Position numbers and translations under genes: made by a program
Shown here: piece by piece, positions 58,701 to 64,000 of the stretch
How positions within the stretch are numbered: the first letter of the stretch is position 1
Layout: every line of letters starts with the position of its first letter
The notes under the pieces: model-generated
Databases searched by the model: none
Seen by the model: the letters and a program-made list of their open reading frames with translations, nothing else
Told to the model about the DNA's origin: nothing
Assembly: GCF_019320115.1 (NCBI RefSeq)
Contig: NC_089593.1
Span: 31,107,720 to 31,171,719, forward strand
Origin: Miscanthus floridulus
Taxonomy: Eukaryota; Streptophyta; Magnoliopsida; Poales; Poaceae
Direction of reading: 5' to 3'
DNA length: 64,000 nucleotides

Positions 58701-60499
58701 CATCCAAAATATCTACAAAATGTGCTCAAGATATATTTTTCTTAAATACTAGACCTAACTGTGAGTCTAACAAAATTGGAAGTACTCAATTTGGATCTAC
58801 CAATTGGGAGTTACAAAAATCACAAATCAGCATTCAAAACTGAAAATTTGAACTAGCCCTAAGACAGCACAGTCACTGACGTGTGGGACCTGGCTGTCAG
58901 CCGACCCCACTGGTCAGTGAGACGAAACAGGGGACACGGCTCGCTCATCGGGAATCCGGCGGAGCTCGCCGACGGCGGCGTCTCCGGCGACGATGACGGC
59001 ACCAACGCGACCGCATCGACCTCCCGAACCCATCAAGCTACATGGATGGACCTATTGCCGGTGATCAAGACGACGGCGACAACCATGGTGGCGCGGGGGT
59101 TCGGCTCGACGGCGTGACGCCGGAGCCGGCCATGATAGCCCAATCAACCAACACGTCGAGCTCCTACATGCTACTACGAAGCTAGCGCACAAGTTTACAC
59201 GGCGAAAGGCCGACGGAAGTGCCCCGGCCACGATGACAGGGCACGGCGGCGACACTCCGGTGAACTGCGCGCGGCGTTGGGACCTTACCAAGCACACCAG
59301 GCTAGCCAGAGAGAGCTCGGTGATGCAATGGGAGTGCTAAGGAGCTGTTGTGGTGGCGATAGGGTGGCAAGGCGCGAGCTCGTGCCGTCAATGGCGACGG
59401 CAGAGCCGCTGCTGCTGCTGCGGTGCTTCGGCGAGCGGAGGAAGCAAAGGAAGCAAGAAGGAAATGTGGCGCTGGTGGGGGCTCACGGACACGCTGCGGC
59501 TTCAAGTGGAGAACGCCATCAGCGGGTTCAGGCCATCCACGGCGCGTGGCCTGGGCGGTCAGTCGGCCGTCGACGCGCGGCGTACACGCGGCCGTTGTTC
59601 TCTGAAACCGGTCGCCACTGTAGCACGTCTGAAACGCCGATTCAGTTATCCAATGGCGACTGACAGGCGAAGTTCGACGATGATTAGCTTCTAATCCGTT
59701 GGTTATCAGCGAAATCAGTCAAGATACAAATTGTAGCCCTAAGTACCAGCTACACTTTATGTTAAATGACCAAGACCTAATTCCCAATGGATCATGAGTT
59801 GCATCAAGCCAAAGTTGGCCTGATCAAACTGGAATTGTATTAAGGACTTAGAAAAGTTTTCAAATGTTGAATCCACCTTCAAAACTGACTTGTGGGCCAT
59901 TTTTGAGCATGCTCTGCACATTTTCATGAGTTGGCCATAAAACAAATTTTGTTCCTTAATAAATTTGCTACAACTTTGTTTTAGGTTGCTCAGACATGCA
60001 AACATCCTAAGCCATACTTTTTAAATAGTCAAACAAAAGGGTTCAGGGGTCAAATTTGGTCAAACCATGACTTGGAAACCTAATTAGTCAAAATGATCAA
60101 CATGAACATTGTTCCTAATGACATTCTAGGTGTAACTAAGTTACTTAGGATGATTATTAACCACACCACACATTGGTCAAACAAGAATCAAGCATCACAT
60201 GTATTGAAACAATGAAAAACACAAGAAATGTTGCAAATGTTTCATAGTCATGTTTCACATGTTTCATGATCTTGTTGCATAGTATTAACTAATCTTGTTT
60301 CACTAAGTGAGTGGCACATGTTGCACTCAAGTGTTGCACACTTTACATTTCATAAAAGAGGCAACACACATGAAATATACAACATGTTGCAATGTTTTGA
60401 AATCATGTTTCATGTAATATAAGTTCACGAATGGATGCATGATGCTCATGTTCATGAAATGCAGTGCAAATGTGGAAGCTAAACACCTGGGGTGTTACA
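55764..60499 (-). repeat. 5' LTR of the gypsy element
   Basis: Right-hand LTR copy. It differs from the left one by about 26 substitutions and one single-base indel (by eye), mostly C/T and G/A transitions as expected for methylated DNA. Confidence 0.95.
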
Positions 60500-60504
60500 A
60501 AGTG

Positions 60505-61248
60505 AGCCGCCCAAGAACGGAGGAGCTTGTATTGGGAGTGAACACTGGAGAAAGAGAGATTTTATAGCAGGGTATTTTTTGGGACGGTTCCCTTAGTGAA
60601 TTGCACTTTTAGATCAATTTTTAGGGGGCAGTTCACCTAAGCCAACCGCACCTAGAAATCTCACATACCTAGGGCAATCAGCTTAAGGGAATTGTCCCTA
60701 GAAATATAATTTTAGAGGATGGCTACATTTCCAAGAGGGTTTTCTTAGAGAACCTCCAATAGTTCCCCGATTCCCACCCCCAATGGTGAAAAACTATATA
60801 TAATTTGAGAGCTCTGGCAGGACTCCAATCTACCCCCAATAAAAATAAGTTTTTCTCAGCCGAGCAAAATCTAAGCCTTGACCCCTCACAGATGAGAGTC
60901 TAGACTTGCCCCAATACGAGCAGTAGCACACACCTGGCTATTTGTCTACATATTAGAGACAGCTAATAACGTGAACCCAGAAAGATGAACCGTCTATGTT
61001 ATCTTTAATCTAATACACAGTCTCCACCAGGTCTTTGATAATATAACTGTAGCTATTATGTACATATAAGAGATGGGGAATAAGATGTCACCGATGTTGT
61101 CCACAGCTATTATGTACGTATAATAAGAGATAGGGAATAAGACGTCATCAATGTTCTCCACAACACAAACATAAATCTAGAGACGCTTCATATCTCCGTC
61201 ACTAATATACATCTTATAAGAGTCACTAATTTGCTTTTCTGTACTAGT
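60505..61248. other. Flank with possible DNA-element debris
   Basis: No gene seen. GCTTTTCTGTACTAGTG at the right edge resembles a CACTA tip read inward from the right (CACTAGTACAGAAAAGC), and GGTTCCCTTAGTGAA / TTTTTAGGGGGC motifs resemble eroded subterminal sequence. No left tip identified. Confidence 0.35.
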
Positions 61249-61600
61249 GGATTTTTTTAACCCTTTTTAAAATTATTCCCAAATTTAACATTGTTTATTC
61301 TTTTCAAATCTAATAGTTTTGGCCGAGCCTATTGCTGTGGTGCGGCAAAATCAAGCCGCCACGCCATCCATGGCGGCGCGGCAGGGCCGCCACCGTGGCA
61401 GCGACTAGGCCCACTGCTGACGTGGCCGGCGCTGCCGTGCTGCGGATCAGGGTGCGGCAGGGCTGACTTAACGTCGTGCCGTAGGCTCCCTCCCTCTCTC
61501 TGCCTTACTTTGAACAGAGCAGGAGATTGTTTTAGTATTTTTTTGTTTTACATTAATTTATGATATTTTGATTGGTGTTAAATTACAACCGTTTTGTTAG

Positions 61601-63065
61601 ATGCAAGACATGTATCTGGAGCAGTTTTGGCAAAAATGGGATCGTCCTAGAGAATTATACCTCGATGTGTCTAGCAAAGATACCCTCATCCCCCCTGACT
61701 TCCCTTTCCCTATCTATGATTGTGGTTTCCTGCCCACGTGTATCAATCGAGACATCGAGACATAGCTGTGCATTGCTACTACACATGCAGTCGTTTTAAT
61801 GTAAGTAATTGTCTCTGTATCATTGTTTCTTCATTAGTGTTAGTAGTTTACTAATATTTTAGTGGAATCTTGTTGTGTCGGCTCATGAGAGGTTTTTTCT
61901 TTCAGTGGAACGATGGTCCAGACAAGTTTGACCCAAGGTACCTCCTTTTCGACGATTAGTGGAGAGAAAGACATCCACGTGAGCACTTCGAGCGGTGGGT
62001 TCCACCTCCTCCTACCCCCCCCCCCCCCCGGCACCAATGATGGCTGAGGAGAAGCATGTAGCCACAACAAGATGACTCGAGGAACCTCCTCTATGCCATT
62101 GCGGTGACCGAGCTGTGATATCCCCTTCGAATTCGTGGGAGTTTGTGTGTGGCAACAAGCACGAAAGTAAGTGGAAAGTGTATCTGTTGAACTACTGAGT
62201 TATATATGTGCATGTACTAATGTCTTCTCTTATAGGTGTATGGATTTGAGGAGTGTCGTTTCAAGGAGGGGCTCTTGGTCCTAAGTCTCATTAGCCCGAG
62301 CCAAAGGAAAAGGAAAAGAAGAAAGATAGGATAATCATCGAAGCACCTGTCTTGTGCGAATGTGGTGTTAAAGCGAACTACGGTCTAGTCCCTTCGGAGC
62401 TTGGAATAGGCCATTGGTGCGGCCATATGGTTGACTACGATGAGGTTGTTTATTGTTGTGGAAAACATGAAATCGAATTATTCTTGTTTAATGACTTATG
62501 ATCTAATTTTTTGTTTGAACAGAGCACTAGGAAATGTAAGTAGGAACCTTATGATGGTCAAGTGAAGTTCTTGGCAAAGCAAGTAATGGGATAGAAGATG
62601 GGGTGTGGATCTCAGCTTGTCGACCTCTTCGTCAAACAACACATAAAGGAGATGCGTGAGTTTGCTAAACAGCATGGTTTTTGTAATCCGATTGGTGTTA
62701 GGTTGGACAAAAGTAGGTTGGAGAGACAGAGGATGGCAGAGGAGGAGAGGGCAAGGAAGGAGGCAAGGGAGGAGGCAAGAGTATAGATGCAGGTCTTGAA
62801 CGACCTTGTTGGTGCATTGTGTGCCAGTGAGTGATTGAAAGACCCGATATTTTCATTGACTGCTTTTAATTATAATCACATTGCTAACTAGTTGCATTCT
62901 ATATATGAAGGAATTGGATGCAGCGAGGACCATGCCGCAGAGGCGGCCCGTGCAAGGTTTCATGAAAAGAAGTTACATGAGCACAGAATGAGAGGTGGTC
63001 ACACCATTCGATCTCAGATTGTGAAGGCCGATGAGGGGGACGAGGATGAGGACGACACTACTTGA
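61601..63065 (+). pseudogene. GRF-type zinc-finger gene carried by the MULE
   Basis: ATG 61601 begins MQDMYLEQFWQKWDRP, then FPFPIYDCGFLPTC. The next exon (about 61904) reads QWNDGPDKFDPRYLLFDD, a stop, and FERWVPPPPTPPPP with a poly-C run at about 62013-62028 that shifts frame. Two Cys-rich modules follow: LCHCGDRAVISPSNSWEFVC (about 62090-62150) and LCECGVKANYGLVP with GHWCGHMVDYDE (about 62352-62440). A C-terminal part follows: FAKQHGFCNPIGVRLDKSRL with a charged coiled coil, and a last exon ending in an Asp/Glu run (stop 63063-63065). The layout resembles the GRF zinc-finger proteins repeatedly found in grass MULEs. Role unknown; several stops and shifts break it. Confidence 0.6.
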
Positions 63066-63116
63066 TTGAGCAAATCTGTGACTAATCTTACCTGAGCCGA
63101 CATAGCATGAAGTACT

Positions 63117-63512
63117 TCAGTTGGTACTGGTATTGGCATAGCATGAACCGGCATTGTCATAGCATGAACCGGCACTGGCATAGCATGAACCGGTGTTGTC
63201 ATAGCATCTCTGCCTCCTGAATTGGTCATTGTTTGAATCATCTAAATCACTGCTAATTACATCACCGATCATGTCCTGCTCCTCCTCTTCACGTTGGAAC
63301 TCGTTTGCATCGAAGTCATTGCTTATACTGCCTACTAAGAATCGCCTTGAATCATCGACTGCCATTGGAGTTGAATGAAGTTGCTCCTGCGTCAACTGAC
63401 CGTCGAAATCCATATTATCCAGAGTTAATTGGTTCCCCATCGACCCCCCATTCTTGTTCATTCGCTCCAACACCGTCAATGGTTTGTGATGCGGCAGCGC
63501 CCGCCACGTCAC
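63117..63512 (-). other. Open frame in the MULE 3' region with a ~24-bp tandem repeat
   Basis: A 131-codon minus-strand frame: acidic (DNMDFDGQLTQEQL, FQREEEEQDM, DLDDSNND) with a repeated tail of YDNTGSCYASAGSCY type. The tail comes from four ~24-bp repeats (CATAGCATGAACCGGCATTG variants, about 63126-63205). It overlaps the right TIR. It could be the start of an antisense MULE gene or chance; no family recognised. Confidence 0.3.
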
Positions 63513-63752
63513 CGGTCAGCGGCCCGGGTCGCTGCCACGGTGGTAGCCTCGCTGCGCCGCCATGCATGGCGCGGCGGTATGGTTTGGCCGCGCCGGCACG
63601 ATCAAAAGTGTTAGATTTGAAAAAAAAAATAAACAGTGTCAAATTTGGAAAAAGTTTTAAAAAGGATTAAAAATAAAAAAAAATCTCCTGGTGCACGTAC
63701 GATGGACGTGTCAACAACTCAACATACATATTCACAGTCTCCAAGTGCACTT

Positions 63753-63759
63753 TATATAA
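63753..63759 (+). promoter_or_regulatory. TATA box of the receptor-like kinase gene
   Basis: TATATAA 41 bp upstream of the ATG at 63800. The spacing to a start site about 30 bp downstream leaves a very short 5' UTR. Confidence 0.55.
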
Positions 63760-63799
63760 CTTAATTGTGTGTCGCATTGGTGTGTGTAGTCGACTGGCA

Positions 63800-64000
63800 A
63801 TGGCCATGTTGCTTGTTCTGCCGCTGCTACTCCTTGTGTTGCCGCTCGTTGCTCCCTACCCGCCATGGCAGCGCCGCGGAAGCAGCGGCAACTACACGGC
63901 CGGCAGCAAGTACCAAGCCAACTTGCAGCTCCTCTCCACGAGCCTCCCGTCGAACGCCTCTTCCTCCCCTGCCCTCTTCGCCAAGGCCAGCGCCGGTGCG
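63800..64000 (+). CDS. Cysteine-rich receptor-like kinase (DUF26/CRK), 5' end
   Basis: ATG 63800 opens a frame that runs off the window (67 codons). Residues 1-18 are a signal peptide (MAMLLVLPLLLLVLPLVA), followed by NYTAGSKYQANLQLLSTSLP at 31-50 and SSPALFAKASAGA at 55-67. This is the start of the first DUF26 (Gnk2-like) extracellular domain of plant CRKs or cysteine-rich secretory proteins, with the usual N-glycosylation sites at Asn31 and Asn52. A second ATG lies two codons on; the first gives the same secretion signal. CRKs are plasma-membrane kinases in stress and immune signalling. Only the N-terminal end is visible, so a secreted DUF26 protein without a kinase is not excluded. Confidence 0.85.
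   Translation, partial: MAMLLVLPLLLLVLPLVAPYPPWQRRGSSGNYTAGSKYQANLQLLSTSLPSNASSSPALFAKASAGA

Larger units (their letters stand above)
45512..60499 (-). mobile_element. Complete 15.0-kb Ty3/gypsy chromovirus-type retrotransposon
   Basis: Two near-identical LTRs (45512-50246 and 55764-60499; 4,735 and 4,736 bp) start TGTCAC/TGTAAC and end in GTTACA/GTGACA depending on strand. A perfect target duplication AAGTG flanks them (45507-45511 and 60500-60504). Transcription is on the minus strand: 5' LTR on the right, initiator-Met PBS, leader, gag-pol, polypurine tract, 3' LTR on the left. Very long LTRs and the order protease-RT-RNase H-integrase with a chromodomain-like C terminus suggest a Tekay/Del-type chromovirus. 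By eye the LTRs differ at about 27 sites (~0.5-0.6%). Confidence 0.95.
61249..63688 (+). mobile_element. Mutator-like element with long terminal inverted repeats
   Basis: The left ~230 bp (GGATTTTTTTAACCCTTTTT..., then CAAATCTAAT and a GC-rich part with GCTGCCGTGCTGCGG) is the diverged reverse complement of the right ~210 bp (...GGTCGCTGCCACGGTGGTAG, GCGCCGCCATGCATGGCGCG, then TTAGATTTGAAAAA and TTTAAAAAGGATTAAAAA). Long, partly GC-rich TIRs are typical of MULEs. I could not find a 9-bp target duplication. The interior holds a broken GRF-type zinc-finger gene rather than a recognisable mudrA transposase, so the element is non-autonomous. Confidence 0.7.

Overview
The window looks like nuclear DNA of a grass (Poaceae, most likely a panicoid such as a sorghum, sugarcane or Setaria relative). 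This rests on eukaryotic gene structure with GT-AG introns and TATA boxes, a plant type-B response regulator, a plant cysteine-rich receptor kinase gene, and TE families typical of grasses: CACTA elements with CACTGCCGGTT, TTTAGTCCCGG and TTTGCCGAGTG subterminal repeats, Stowaway and hAT MITEs, Ty3/gypsy chromoviruses and a Mutator-like element. The species is an inference. I see no bacterial, viral or organellar features.

Only two host genes are visible, both incomplete and at the edges. On the left, minus strand, the first two coding exons of a type-B response regulator (1996-2397) carry nearly a whole receiver domain. On the right, plus strand, a DUF26 cysteine-rich receptor-like kinase starts at 63800 and runs off the window. 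Nearly everything between is transposon. A diverged segmental duplication of host sequence can be traced through it: about 21870-32900 matches about 34750-44600, and each copy was filled by different elements.

Layout: 1-4773 holds intergenic DNA, a Stowaway MITE, the response regulator, and a ~255-bp triplicated block whose third unit is split by a hAT MITE. 4774-20698 is a complete 15.9-kb CACTA transposon (TSD GGT) with a decayed TNP2 transposase, an unrecognised gene, a small RNase H1 N-terminal (viroplasmin) domain protein with a C-terminal hydrophobic segment, and a TNPA (Transposase_24)-Ulp1 gene. 21870-32900 is duplication copy A; it holds a truncated gypsy element whose leader is split by a solo LTR with a perfect TSD and whose 5' LTR is split by an RNase H retro-insert. 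32490-34290 holds degraded CACTA pieces and a MITE. 34750-44600 is copy B, containing a complete 7.4-kb CACTA (TSD CTA) that has a TNPA-Ulp1 gene but no TNP2. 45512-60499 is a complete, young 15.0-kb Ty3/gypsy chromovirus (TSD AAGTG) with a multiply broken gag-pol. 61249-63688 is a Mutator-like element carrying a broken GRF-type zinc-finger gene.

The most notable pattern: two CACTA elements with unrelated subterminal motifs share one internal plan. Each has a ~500-bp tandem duplication, homologous between the elements, then an internal array of that element's own subterminal repeat, then a TATA box, then a TNPA-Ulp1 gene. In the larger element the internal arrays also contain at least six tRNA-like modules with box-A and box-B-like motifs.
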